Source of the DNA: Cardiocondyla obscurior
Taxonomy: Eukaryota; Arthropoda; Insecta; Hymenoptera; Formicidae
Length of the DNA: 64,000 nt
Direction: 5' to 3'
NCBI RefSeq assembly: GCF_019399895.1
Contig: NC_091878.1
Span: 1,922,001 to 1,986,000, forward strand
Positions 25,790 through 38,757 of this stretch are shown here, piece after piece; positions within the stretch are counted from its first letter, which is position 1, and each line of letters begins with the position of its first letter. The notes under the pieces were generated by a model, which was given only the letters and a program-made list of their open reading frames with translations, was not told where the DNA came from and made no database searches. Made by a program: the position numbers and the translations under genes.

Positions 25790-27527
25790 TTATTAATTTT
25801 TTTTAACAAAGAACATATAACCGGATAAGCATGCTCCCACCGAGCTTTCAATCGGCACTGTAAGAGATGAATTTAGTATCAAACAAAATTTAATTCAACT
25901 TTCAACTCTAAATCTCTAACATTTTACGAGTACCTAATAATATAAAAATCCATTTTTTAGTTTTTATTTTATTTTATTTATTTATTTATTTATTTTTTTT
26001 TATAGTAAAAATTAAAATTAATTTATGGCAATACTTACAAGTAAATACTTACGAGTAAAAGCAATAATATAACGCTTTCGTCATGATCCCCAAATTAAAA
26101 CCCGATTTTTAACCAAAAAAAAAAAAATTAAAATTATTTCTTTAATGCGCATGTTATAATATGCATCAAATTTTGACAGATGAGCCTCTCGTGCACCTCT
26201 GTACTCAAGAATTATTTTAATTTTTTTGGTTTCGTGTAACATTAAAAAAGAATTTTAAAACTGATTTTTTTTTAATAATTTCATATTTTAACTACTTGGT
26301 GCAATATTTTATTGATTAAAAAAAACCAAATGTACATTCAAATACAAAAAGTACAATTATAAAACATATTAGCAATTTATATTTCGAATACTTCAAATTA
26401 ATCTTCATCACTCTCCTCATTAATCACTACACAGTGCCAAGAAATATTAAAAATTCGACTTTAAATATCTGCTAATCTAGCAATTTTTAATAAATATTTA
26501 GTATGTGACAAAAACAATTAAACCAACTGATACAGATAACTGAACCAAAGGTACAGTTGTACGCTTACCATTAGCGCAATCATAGCAGTATCAAAAAATT
26601 CGGCGCCATGCAGGCCAACAGTGGGGGTTTAGTCGGTAATGGGCAGCCTTGCGGCATAAGACCCGAGGCCGACATAACCCTCTCCTTTCTCCAGGAGAGA
26701 AGGTATGCGTAAAAGCATTCCCCCACTATAAAAATAAAAAAAAAAAAAAAAAAGTATCGAGAAATTTGGTTCATTCTTCCAATATTGTCAGAATGATATT
26801 CAAGCTTCAATGAAGCAGCGAAATGTTTTCGCATTAATATGCCGAAACCTAACTTGCTTTTATTCCAAGTTGGTTGTCATACCTATCATACATGTCATAT
26901 GTAGCAGGGATTATTATATTATTTGTCACAGCTAGATATTTATCAAAAATTGTAAGATCAGCAGAAATATTAATTCGCATTTTTAATAACATCGAGTCAC
27001 TGTGTAGTGATCAATGAGAACAGCGATGAAGATAAATTTAAAGCATTTTGCTAATACGATTTATAACAAATATAGTATTTTCTGTATCTAAAAATTTATT
27101 TGTTTTTTTTATTAATAAAATATAGTACAAGTAGTTAAAATATAAAATTATTTTTAAAAAATCAGTTTTTAATTTTTGTTATAAATTTTTTTTATGTTGC
27201 GTCAAACAAAAAATAATTTTTTTATTTCTAAGTACAAAAATGTACAATCATGATGAAAGTGTTTTTTTATTGCTTTTAGTTGTAAGCATTTGAAAAAAAA
27301 TTGCCATTAATTAATTTCAAATTTCACTATTAAAAAAAATAATGAAACAAAACAATAAATTTTTTTTTATTACCGGTAAAATGATTTTTGAGATTAAGAG
27401 AGAAATGTTGATGAAATTATTTTTATTTGGTACTAAATTCATCTATGCAGTACCGATTAAAAACTCGATAGGAACTTATTTGACATGCTTATCTGGCTAT
27501 GCCCTTTGTTAAGAAAAATTAATAGCC
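25790..27527. repeat. Large diverged inverted repeat (~0.6-0.7 kb arms)
   Basis: The left arm (about 25790-26515) is matched in reverse complement by the right arm (about 26921-27527). Paired landmarks include aacaaag...gataagcatg (25805 against 27510), atgaatttagta, aaaagcaata...cttt(c)gtcatgat, atattttaactacttg, tcttcatc...ctcattgatcactacacagtg, and the atctgct(a/g)atct words near the inner ends. Identity is moderate with indels, and the left arm carries extra sequence around 26090-26210. This looks like an old foldback transposon or an inverted duplication. Its outer limits are uncertain, and I see no protein coding. Confidence 0.75.
26604..26752 (+). mobile_element. Truncated poly(A)-tailed retroelement fragment
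   Basis: A GC-richer 149-bp insert begins cgccatgcaggcc, contains gggtttagtcggtaatggg, and ends cccccactataaaaat followed by a run of A. It is bracketed by 17-base imperfect direct repeats, agtatcaaaaaattcgg at 26587-26603 and agtatcgagaaatttgg at 26753-26769 (14 of 17 identical). Those repeats are read as the target-site duplication. Poly(A) plus a long duplication indicates target-primed insertion of a 5'-truncated LINE or a SINE. The family is not identified, and there is no reverse transcriptase sequence. Confidence 0.65.
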
Positions 27528-27583
27528 GGAATAACCGGAATAATAATAACCGGAAATCTACTTAAAACTAAATATAAGAGTTG

Positions 27584-27955
27584 GAAAAAAGAAATTGAGA
27601 CCATTTATTAAAGAATCAGTTTTAAATTATTTATAAAAAATTTAATTGAATTAAATTAAATAATACTAAACCATTTTTATTTAATTTAACAAAACAAATA
27701 TTTTTTACCCAAAACCAAGTTTTATTTAATTTTAAAATAAAATCTGACCATTAAATTAAAAAAAAGAAATTGGGACCATTTATATAAAAATTAAAAAAAA
27801 GAAATTGGGACCATTTATTAAAGAATCAGTTTTAAATTATTTATAAAAAATTTAATTGAATTAAATTAAATAATACTAAATCATTTTTATTTAATTTAAC
27901 AAAACAAATATTTTTTATCCAAAACCAAGTTTTATTTAATTTAAAAATAACACGT
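27584..27955. repeat. Tandem array of ~210-bp AT-rich units, right part
   Basis: A partial unit begins about 27584 (gaaattgagaccatttat) and a second starts at accattaaatt at 27747. Both match the left array in direct orientation. The right units share variants such as aaaatttaattgaa and aacaaaacaaatatt that the left ones lack, so each side has been homogenised separately. Confidence 0.85.
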
Positions 27956-30900
27956 AAATGACCAATTGTAATAAATTAGGTACGCGCTATTATAATTCAG
28001 CGTGTTCACATCTGTAATAGTTGGTGATTTATAACTTGATTCTTTGAAAGAAAAAAGAAAGAAAAAAAAATCCGACCATTGTTTTCGATTATACGCGAGA
28101 ACGGCATTCTCAATTTGCGGCTAACATTCTTTCCCGCGTAATAGAACCTGGTCTATTATGTAGAACGTGTAAGTGCGGACGAGGGGTTTTAAGATATTCC
28201 GCGTGTGAGGCGCTCGCCAAATCCAGTCACATATCTTACACCATCTACGTGATACGATATCCGCCTCGGGTAGATGCATATTTGGCGAGCGGAACCGGCT
28301 TTACTCGCGCACGAACGTCGCGATATGATGTACTACACATGCACGCTGGGTGATACGCGCACACGTGCACGCACACGCACGCGGGCCGCATGTAGATGCA
28401 CGGTCGAGCGCCTCCCGGGTGTGCAGGCGTGGATTATTGCGCGAATGATTCAGTGACCAGTCACTCGCGCGAGTTCACGGCTGCTCTCCCGTCGACGGCG
28501 CGGTACATTCGCAGCCTCGGCGGCACGACAGGATCGACAACTCGCCGTAACAAAGTTTTCTTATTAAGCGAATCGGCCGGGAGTACCGTTACGAAAGATA
28601 GAGATCGCGTTACATGCAATTAGGGCAATGTGTCGCTTAACCCCGCGCCGACACGGCCGTCTATTAAGGAACGTGCTCGGAAAGCGTTATGTATCGATGC
28701 CCGCTACCTTATACGCGGAGGGAGTGTATCGAAACATTTAACGCAAGGAGGAAAAAAAAAGCTGCTGGGGTGTATGAAAATAAATGGCGAAGGAAAGGAG
28801 CTCCAAGAATTCGAATGAGACGATTAAAAAAGTTTTTCTACGTTTCTTCTTTTTTTTTATGACTGTATTCGATATTGAATTATTTCCTGCAGACGATGAT
28901 CTTTATGCACGCGATAACAAGTTTATCAGCAGAACGAGCTCACTGACCTCCGCGAGTCTGTAAGAGGGAAGAATAACGCCAGTATTTCTAGCTTACAATC
29001 CGTAAAATGTCGACTCTGTATAAAAGATACGCGCTCGCGATTTCTGCTTATATCTTTACATTAGAATTATAAAAATATCTCGTACGCGAAACACTACTTT
29101 TCTGCCTCCTTAATTATTTTATTTAGTCGGAACGTTATACATTAAAAAATTTTTTTTTGCTGACCTCACGTTACGCGGGCGATCTTTATTACGCTCTAAA
29201 AACATTTCAAGTTGATTATATTTTACAATAAGACAATTTTTTTTTACCGATTAGAAAAAAAAAATTATGAAAGTGTTAACAAACAATGGCGGATTTAATT
29301 GGCAAAGTTAAATTGGATCGCATAAAATGGAATAAAAATATGAATGACAAATACTGTCTCGCGGGAAACGCGATTTAATCTACGTACATTTGATGTAACT
29401 TTAAAGTTGTATCAAAACGTTGGTTTTTTAATCGTTTCTCTCTCTCTCTCTGTCCTAAATTAATAAAACAACCGTTTAAACAACGCTAGTTTCCTTCACT
29501 TTAGGGTGTTTGTGACGATATATCTATTAATTCTGAATAACGTGAAGAGACCGATTTTGCGCGCGGCGAATAAGTTTCGTCAGTCTTCGCGCGCGGTGAG
29601 GGGAATTTTTTTCCTGCGTCCAGCTTCGAGGGAGAGAAACCGCACACTCTTCTCGACCTGGCAGATTTTATCGCGGGAAAAACCACCCCCGATAGCAGTC
29701 TCCCGGCAATCTCGCATGATTCGAATTTCGTGTTTCCCCCCGGCCGGGAATACGAGATCGACGGTAAAAAATATCGGAGCGACCAGCCCGGAAGTCTCAG
29801 GGAAGCAATCGTGCGCGTTGCACGCCTGTAAACCTATATGCCAATTTCACGGGGCCGCCGCTCCGATGAATGGCATCGGAAAATTGTGGGAGCCCCCTTT
29901 TCACCGAAAGTCGTACGATTTCCGGTCGGTCGTGACGTACCAAGCTGGTTATTCGTCGACGTCTCTTTCAAGTCGCAATTCCTACTCTTCTGTCATCGGT
30001 TAAACGTGTGCAATTTAAAGAAAAAAAAAGAAAGAAAAAAAAAAAAAAAAAAGTGGAAACAATTTTTAGAACCAGATGTAGATTTTTTACGCATACTTGA
30101 TCACGTCGTGATCAACATTTACAAAAAACTATAGTCAATAAAATAAAGATAAAAGTAGCGATAATTAGTAATAAGAATAATAAATTATAAAAAGTATTAA
30201 TGAGAATTTTAACTTCATTATTATTAATTAAGAACGTGCACATTATTTGAATGTTACATGAATGTTATTTCTAAAGCGAGAGTTAAGGGTTTATTAAGGA
30301 ATAATTTCGAAATGCTTCAGAGAGATCAATGTTAAATCCGAGCGACGTGACGACTTAATGGATAACGGTGGAAAATGACTGAACCCGATTCAATATTTCC
30401 GCGTTTGCGGCGACCGGCCGGTGTCAGGCTGAATCACTGGGAGAACTTGGGACGCGGATTGCGCTCGTGTAACTCTCAGCACCGCGAGAGACGAAAATTT
30501 TCGGCGAGCTTGCCGCCTGCGGTCACACGGTCCGTCGTCTTGTAATTAGCGTTGTCAAAGTTGTCGAAGGTGGTGCTCCGTTGAGACCCAGGAAGCATCC
30601 GGGTGTATCGCGCGTGGAATCGATACGTCGGTTATCCCGCACATCCCCCACGCCTCCCCCTGCTCTTCACGTTTATTCTCTCTCTTCCTGCTGACACACA
30701 TTTCCCGTACTTACGCATCCGTGACACTCCACAGTTTCAACCTTTTATTTTATTTTTATTATTTTTTTAAATATATTTTTCCCCCTTTTTTGTACATTAT
30801 GCACCGATGCGAGGCTTTTTATTCAAGCGGCGGTTTATAAACTCGATTTTTAAGCTTGTGAATATATGTACGTGTATCAAGTGACTTCAGGCATTCTCTC

Positions 30901-33900
30901 TTCTCCATTTATCCGGAGATAATTCGATCGAATTGTTGTACGCGATGGAAACACGCTCGAGTGGCTCTCGCGGGGAAAGTAGCGGATAAACGCGGTGGCT
31001 ACGCTTTCCTTTTTTTCTGACGGACGTTAGGCATTATTGAAAGTGGCCGAGAAAGCGGAGGCGGCTTCTCAGTTTTCTGAATTCCGAAGGGAGAAGCTGC
31101 GAAGATCAATGCGCGACGGTATCAGAACTATCGGATACTCCTCCGCGTTCGCGTCGCTTTTCATGGGAAACAAACACGCGATACTTCCCGCTTGTCATCT
31201 CGCGTTAATGATCGACTTCGGTCCAGGTAACGTCCGCGCGCTGCGACGACAAAAGGCACGAGAGGGTTGTTTCTCGCTAACCACTTTAGACCGTAATCTC
31301 GTGAACCAACCGCACATTCAGGCCGCGTCGAAGGCTGCGACTCGACGGCGCCGCGGCGTCAACTGTCGGCGCGACTTTGAGCAACTCGAGGAAGTTGTGA
31401 ACCGCTAACTAGAAATTGATTTTATGCCTTCTTCCCTACGCACGATTTTGTGTCGCTGTTTGGCCTCAAAAATTTTGCGGATAATCACCGAGTCCGCCGC
31501 CGAGTCCTCGCGCTACCGAAAGTCCTGTTTTTTTCCGGGAAAGTAAAGAAATCGATGCTCTTTGCAGCGGATTAAGTCTCGCGTTTCAAGTAGAAGTCTA
31601 CTATCACAGGGAATATTTAAAAGTATACATACACCAGCTGAGTGTGAGAAAATAAAAGCGTCCGTAAAGTTTAATGCAAATTAATTTGATTTCAATTGCA
31701 AAAATTAAATTTGCATTTATATAATTTTTTTATATAATTTGACTTTAAATTTATATAATTTGACTTTAAAAATCAAAGGTCTTGTCGTCTAAACATTTTT
31801 TTTTGTTATAATAAAATTTTGAATTTTGACGCTAAATTGTTCGATTTTTATTGAATTTATATAATATACCAATATTATTCTAGTTGAGTAAATTAATTTC
31901 CAACGCTTATAAGCGAGAGTTGTACGCCTCGGTATTCAATTCTTTATTTTACGCACATTTACGCCTCTTTCTCTCTCGTATTAACTATTCGCGGATAAAA
32001 ATTGTTGATCCCACGACAGCCGGGATGCGGGCAAAGACTACGCCTGCATAAATTGATTAATCCATTCATACTTTCAGCTCACTCTCCCCCGCCTCTTGTC
32101 CATTCATCGCGGTTATGCGCCTCGCCATTATGAAGCCGACTCCAGACGACGCGTTCACTTATCAAATATTCACGAGTATTAATAAAACGTTTGAATAAAC
32201 TCCAGCGGATATATATATCTTGAGTCAAAAAACTTTTCGTGACTCAAAAAGTTTTATATAAAAATTCAACTGAAACTTTAGAAAGTAAAAAAAAAAAAAA
32301 AAATACTTTTCTCGTGTAATACTCAATTCAGTTTTATTTTATTATTTTTAATTCATAAAATTCTCGACAGGATAGAAAGTCAAAATTATAATATCTTATC
32401 GGTAAGATTGTTTCTTCATTACACGTCCGTTTTTACATTCCGTGATTTCGTACGACGCGAATAGATTGCCATCTTATTAAGACGCGCGTTCATTCGAATT
32501 AACGACGTGTACCTCCTTAATATTCTTCCCGCAATGAGGCGAAATTCAACTGACGGTAGTGTGCCATACTTCCCGAGATTGTAATGATGTCGTTTCCGTC
32601 TCTCTCTCTCTTTCTGTAACGTACCGCGTGCGGTATGACTGCGCCGTTAACGCCGTCGCCTTTAACGAGAAAACTAACTTTTCCGCGGCGGAGTTGTTCA
32701 ACTCGAGGAAAACGCCTGTATCGGAATAACGCGGACGCTGCATCGATTCCCATCGATGGATTCTTCTCTCTCGCACACAGACGCGGGCGGCAGCTATGCC
32801 GCGCACACATGCAAACAGCTCATCTCGAGGCTGCACCTCGCTCACACGCGGGACCGGCTGGATGACGTATCTCTCCATTATCCGTGCCTGTCCATCTTCA
32901 GAGATAGTCCCGCAGACAGTGGCGTAGCTCCAAGTCGCCAGTGCCGCAAGATAATACGTTTTCGCCCACCCGCAATTCCGTATCTACAATGTGCGATACT
33001 TAAAAAAAAAAAAAAAAAAAAGAAAAAGTTCTCGCGCACGCATAAATCTCGGGCTAATTAATTTAAGTAAGTTTATCTCCGCTGGTTTCACATCCTCGGC
33101 TTCATATCATCGCGATTAGACGCACGACTTTCGAGTTACTTAATTACACGCATCCAAACATAAAAAAAAAAGCGACAGATATTCGCATTGTCAGCGTTTT
33201 CAACTTTTACCCCCTTTCGAGATTTTTACACGTAAGAATTCGCAAAGGTCAGTCACGTCGCATTCCTTTAAACGTCGCCTGGTCAAGTAATCACGCGACT
33301 TTCACGGAAAACTGACGGGATTAAAACCTCTGCGCGTCGTCACGCTTACTTTTCAGAATCCGAGGGAAAAACGCGTACTCCGCGCGTAACCATTGTTGAC
33401 ACAAGCGGGGTTTTATCTACTTTCCCCTGAAAACGTTCTAGCGTTTCACGAGGCAATGGGGCCCTCGCGCTCGAAGTAGCGCAAACCGCTCGAAAACGCT
33501 CGGAGTTTCGCGCCGCGGCGAGGAATAAAGAGAGCGTTGTGGCCGCCGTTACGGGACGGTGGATTACACGCGATTCACCGGGCCAGACTCGGGGATGATA
33601 TATACGACGAACACCGCGGGGAGGCGGAACACCGGGCGCATAAATTCGGGGCGCGAGTTCGCGCCGACGACGCTAAGCGACACGTTTTCCCCGTGCCCGC
33701 GTCTGTATCCCGTAACGGCATTAAAGTATTAAAACGTCCCGAACCTTTCTCCCGCTTCCGATTCTCCGCGAGAGACACGTTTATACGTATCGCGCATTAT
33801 ACTCGAGCGAAAGCCGCCGTTATCTTGCCGCGGCCGCGCGAGAATTATTTTATCGCGGAAGCTCGGCGCGCCGTGAAATATTCACGCGCGCACTCCGAAA

Positions 33901-34680
33901 ATTTTCCCGCACCCGCGGGGGAGCCGCTAAAATATTCACCTCCGAAGAACGACTTTATACTACCTGCCCGTGCCCGAATAGCTTGTTCCCGACTTGATTC
34001 GAACAGTCATATGCATACGTAGGCGCATCCAGAAGAAATAAGTGTATCTGGTGCTCTGGAAATACGACGTGCCCACCCATTCAAGCGGAACACTTGTCAA
34101 CGGAAGCACGATGGGTTTTCTTTTTTATTTTTATTTATTTATAATTTAATTACTACAGCTCGTGGAATTTTTGTTCTTTCAAAATTGAATACGTAAATTA
34201 TGATTGTACTGTTGATTAACTTACGAAAAAAAAAAGAATATTAACGTGATGCATTTAATGCACTTCGTGCTGTAAAAAAAATTTTCGATTTCACGCGTTG
34301 TTTCTCCGCAACAGCATTAAAATATTTAAGTCCCGCGAAAATTTCTTTTCCCGTATAAATAATTCGTTTTCGATTCTGGGAAATCGCGTTGCGTATGTGC
34401 GCACGGCTGCGAACCGCATTGAATACATTATTTTATTATCAGCTCCAATTGCACCGATTGATGTGTTTTTCGGGACGCAATTTCGCCCCTTTGTGCGCTT
34501 GATGATTGATTAAAAAATAATTGAGGAACGCATCAATATTTCGCTGCGCCTCTCGCAAGTTAAATATGTTTGCGTTAACCGCGGGCGTATTATATTAATA
34601 ATTTTATTATTATACACTCGTGCTCACGTAGAAAATGAAATATATCACGTCGCGCGGAAAATAACAAATTTTAAAGATCA
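27956..34680. other. Non-coding region, mixed composition
   Basis: No gene can be supported. The sequence holds several CpG-rich patches (28.1-28.7, 29.5-29.9 and 33.3-34.0 kb), A/T homopolymers (30032-30052 and 33002-33020) and a cacg-rich patch at 28355-28395. A 165-codon open frame at 29506-30003 and a 161-codon frame at 33537-34022 have no recognisable domain and sit in stop-poor CpG-rich DNA. Confidence 0.5.
31731..31770. repeat. Short tandem duplication
   Basis: The phrase tatataatttgactttaaa occurs twice in direct succession with a period of about 22 bp, inside an AT-rich patch. Confidence 0.7.
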
Positions 34681-34689
34681 AGAACTATG

Positions 34690-35035
34690 AGATGTGTGAT
34701 GCTGGCACCCCCAAATTAAGATTCTTTTAAAAATCAAGTTGCATTCGTTTGTCCACGTATGTCCAATAAAAAATTTTATTTGTCCACCTTTATAAACAAA
34801 ATTATTTACAATAATTATTTTTTTTTGGTACCAGCACCCCCACGATACAATTTCTTTTTTTTCTGAGTGCCATACGTTTGTCCATTGTTTGTCCATGTAA
34901 GTCCAACTAAAAATTTTATTTATTCAATTTTCAAAAAAAAGTTGTATCTAAGTTAAAAAATTAAAACCATATACAGAGTGACCCGAACAATGTGTTTTAA
35001 AAATCTTAATTTGGGGGTGCCAGCATCACACACCT
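34690..35035. mobile_element. 346-bp MITE with 32-bp TIRs and 9-bp target duplication
   Basis: The left terminus agatgtgtgatgctggcacc, continuing cccaaattaaga, matches the reverse complement of the right terminus at 31 of 32 positions. Perfect 9-bp direct repeats agaactatg flank the element at 34681-34689 and 35036-35044. A 9-bp duplication with long TIRs is characteristic of Mutator-like (MULE) elements, which is my best placement. Inside, the phrase cgtttgtcca with a following taaaaattttattt is present twice, and a third partial copy of the terminal motif (accagcaccccca) lies near 34830. A 72-codon minus-strand frame within it is incidental. Confidence 0.9.
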
Positions 35036-35044
35036 AGAACTATG

Positions 35045-38000
35045 TCCGCGGGAACAAATGCGAAAAGATGACAAGGGACATATTACGTCGCTCCATATCA
35101 GAAATATAGTAGAAAGAATTTCAAATATACTTTGAACCTCCTTGTAAGCAGTCGCGCCGGACTCGACTCGCTCGAAAGAGAACGAGTGGGCTAACTTTCG
35201 TTCTGACAGGCGTGGGTGGCGTGGGCCTATCCCGTCTTATCAACCGCGGGCGAGGCGGATGTCGCGATAATACGACTTTGAGCATGCTTTCATCGTCGTA
35301 ATGAGCCTAGCACGCCGAAATAGTTGGGTAAAGGATTCTCAAACGACTGCGCGCTAGTAATTTTCTTTTAAAAAAATTATTTTTACTTTTCTCTTTCTTT
35401 TTTTTTTTTCGAATACTTATTTTTAGAATTGAATTTTACATCTATGTAAAACTCTTTTCACCGAACGTAGAATCTTCTTATTGTTATCCGCGGCGATGCA
35501 AGTGCGCGTAACAGTACTTCACCGCTGACTCATATTTCGAGTCACCGGCGCGAGCCTACCTCGTGACAGTCTCGCACGGTTACGGAAGAAGAGCCTGACG
35601 AAAAATGATATTCCTTCGCTTCATGCGCGAGTGAGCGGACGACTTGCGGAATTGCTCCATTTCCACATTACGCCGCGCCGCGCCGCGCTCTAGCCGTCGG
35701 GTTGACGAGGAAGCTATCGTATTTCGTTGCCCGTATCGCCTAACACCTGGACATCATTAATGCGACGTTACACATTACGGAATGGTTAAGGTGCACGGCC
35801 GGCCGCGCATGTAACCCAAGTGGTCGGCCGCGATCAATCCCGCATTTTTTAAATATTCACATCGTAGACGAGTTATCAATTCTTTGGGATTACTCCCATC
35901 CGTTTCAAGCGTCACGTTAAATTACAACAGTGTGGAATTGAAGCAACGAATTATTAAAACGTATCCTCGAAAACACAAATGCAGCACCTGAGGAAATATT
36001 GAACGGGGGAGAAGAAAAAAATTACTACACGGTTTTCAATGAATACTTTCGTCTTTAAATAAAAGCAGTACGTTGCTCGCACGTAACACTTAAGTAACTT
36101 TACTCATTGCGAAGTAAAACACCGAAAAATCACCGGCCGGTGGTTTACGATCGTTTCCCCCGTCAATAATTAACGTCCAGCTCTCGCCGAGTCAGCTCTT
36201 ATTAAAGAAGAACTGCGCGCCGAGGAGTTCTGGAGGAATTTATTAAAAACAATTAATGCCCGCGACTATAAAAGATTTTTTTACTTTCTGAAAATTAATT
36301 TTTAATTGCGGCATTTTATCGACAGGCTCAACGCGCGTGTCTTTCTCGGTGAGCTCTTGGCGGTTGTAATTTCTGCCCCCAAGTGTCGTACGAAAAACGG
36401 CAAACACGATTAATCTCGCCGCTACTCAATCACTTATTATCTCACAGTGTCAGTGTGTCAACGGCGAAGGTCGGTCTAATGCTAAATTTCTGCTCGATTA
36501 ACGTTTCTTAAGCCGCCGCTTGAGAAAATAATCATCGTATCGCGAGAATCATTATGATTCGGGCTGGACACGTTATTACGATCGCGTCATACGCGGGCGC
36601 GGGATAATTATATTTCCACATGTCGGTTTTCTCTGGCAGCGGAGTCGTTAGCGTGAGGTAAAGGTGGGTCGTGCAGTTTCACGTACGCGCGCACGTGAAA
36701 AGGCTCTCGGTATCGTGCCGATTATACAGACAAGTTATATGTATTTATTGCCTAGCTGCAGAAATATATTTTCAAGTTAACTATCGCCTTCTCCGTTTGT
36801 TAACTTTAGAAGGATCGACGAGTGTATTAAATAATAAAAAGATAATCTCATAAATTCGATTTCGAAACGTCTTTATTTCGACGCAAAAGCCGAAGAATTC
36901 AAGGTTAAACTCGCCTCGACAGGTTCGAACGGGATCAGGAATGCGATCGTTTTCACAGGTCTCGGGTCTCGCTCTCGCCGGGCCCGGCGAGATCGGCCCG
37001 AAACGGGTTCCAGGAAGAGAGACAAAGGGTTTGTAACGACGGCTGGGTAAAACAGTAAAGGAGAGAAGACGAAAAATAAGAGGGAGAGAAAAACCGTCGT
37101 TCCCGGTTTGTCTCGGCAAACGTTAATTTGACTTCGCACTTTCATTGCGAAATCGCCGGTGCACGGACCCCGGTCGGGACAAAGGGAAACACTTTACGCG
37201 TCCTTTTTTTCTCTATCGCGGGAAGAAAGGCCCCCGCGGAAAAGAAAGACGAAGATTCGGCCGTTATTATCAGAACGAAGGGCCCGAAAGATACTTATCT
37301 CTAGGGAAGCCTTCAAACACCCGGAATAACCCTGAAATCGTTTGAAATTTTAACCACTTGTAGTCCGCTTGAAGATTAATGGTTCCGACTGTCCGATCTT
37401 TTTCCTTCTCGAAAACTGAGAACATCACGAGAAATAGAGAGAAAGAAAAAGAGAGAGAAACTTACGAGCACTCGTGATACTAATTGTGCGAAAATAAAAA
37501 TCGACGACGTAGGTGAATTCGTATTTCGTATAAATCTCAGCCGGAGAAAATGTTATTATTAAAAAATTATTTTAACAAAGTAACGAAAGATCAGTACGCC
37601 ACGTAAAAATGCGCTCGAAACACAAGAACGAAAAGATACGAAGCAGATAGAGAGCTCGGCTCCAGATCGCGACGTTGTAATATACATATAAGTTCGTGCT
37701 ACTATGGGATAATAACATATCTGTCAACGAATCCATGCCTAAAAGGCATGAAATTTAACGTAACACGCCTAAGACCGCGATACACATTTATTAATGCGTA
37801 TTTAATGTGCCGGGGAATATATGCAGTGGTGAAATTAAAGCGCTTCAAAACGAAAACGACGAAATCGCTTACATAACGTCCCTGAATATTCATCCCGATT
37901 GGCAGGATAATATGTGAGTCGGAATGAAATAATTATAGAGAAGGATCTAATTCGCGGAATTGCGCCTCCATCTGTCGTATAAACGATTATAACGGTGTCA

Positions 38001-38380
38001 TGGATCTGGATTTTTTTTTTTTCTTTCTTGTACTAATCCAGCCTTTTTCAGGTCAACTCAAGATAATTATAACTTAATATGGAATTATTTCAGACTCACG
38101 CACATGCTGTTAAAAAAAAATATTTCTCGTTACGTTGTCGGAAAGTGACTTAACAAGATTCATTGCGCAAAGTAATAACGCCGGTTCGCACACGATCCGA
38201 GTAAAATGTCTAAACTATCGAGCGGATATAGTCCCTAAACCGTAGCGTCGAGTTCCACAAACGTTGATATACTTTCTCCTTCACTCCCGCCGTGCTATTG
38301 AATGACATTTGAGTACTTATCTGACTTCCGCTCGAGACGATACCGCCGGCATTTTCATACCCCTTCGCATGAATAATGCC
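35045..38380. other. CpG-rich non-coding region
   Basis: No gene is supported. It contains a short CGCCG-type repeat near 35671-35688 and a T-run at about 35398-35410. Open frames up to 112 codons (minus strand, 36781-37119) lack domains. Confidence 0.5.
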
Positions 38381-38757
38381 GGGAACTGAAATAGTAGCCC
38401 TATAGGGAACTGAAATAGTAGCCCTAAAGAAAAATTTTTTTTTTGTGTAATAAATGTGTTCATACGTGTGTTAATGAACCGTGTTAATAAAACGTGTTAT
38501 CTGTGCAAACGTGTAAATCGAAAAAAATGTTCTCTTTAAACACATTTAAAATGTATTAAAACGTTTTAAGCATAAAGTGTTTTACTTTATTACACGTCTT
38601 TAAGACGCATAAACTTTGTAAAACACATAATTTGTATTAAAATAAATCTATTACACACTTACGTATGTTTAAATAACACACATAAACGTGGAAAAACGTG
38701 TAATTTTAAAATTACACACAAAAAATGTGTTAAATAACACACTTGGATTTGCAGTGT
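38381..38757. repeat. AT-rich repeat block with tandem duplication and cgtgt/acacg motifs
   Basis: It opens with two copies of gggaactgaaatagtagccc at 38381 and 38405 (period 24). It then runs through some 300 bp dense in cgtgtt, aacacg and taacacac words on both strands, including a perfect 20-bp palindrome gtgtaattttaaaattacac at 38698-38717. The right edge is gatttgcagtgtag. The strand-symmetric words suggest a foldback transposon remnant. I could not pair definite termini or find a target duplication. Confidence 0.5.

Noticed and set aside
26580..26834. 84-codon minus-strand frame across the retroelement fragment
   Set aside because: It is antisense to the poly(A)-tailed insert and includes a run of F codons from the poly(A). 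It is not a gene.
29506..30003. 165-codon plus-strand open frame
   Set aside because: No domain, overlapping frames, and a K-rich poly(A) region just downstream. Nothing separates it from chance.
34678..34896. 72-codon minus-strand frame with several tryptophans
   Set aside because: It lies within the 346-bp MITE and includes its terminal repeat. It does not resemble a transposase.
36923..36933. ggttcgaacgg, resembling a tRNA B box
   Set aside because: No A box, acceptor stem or cloverleaf could be fitted around it.
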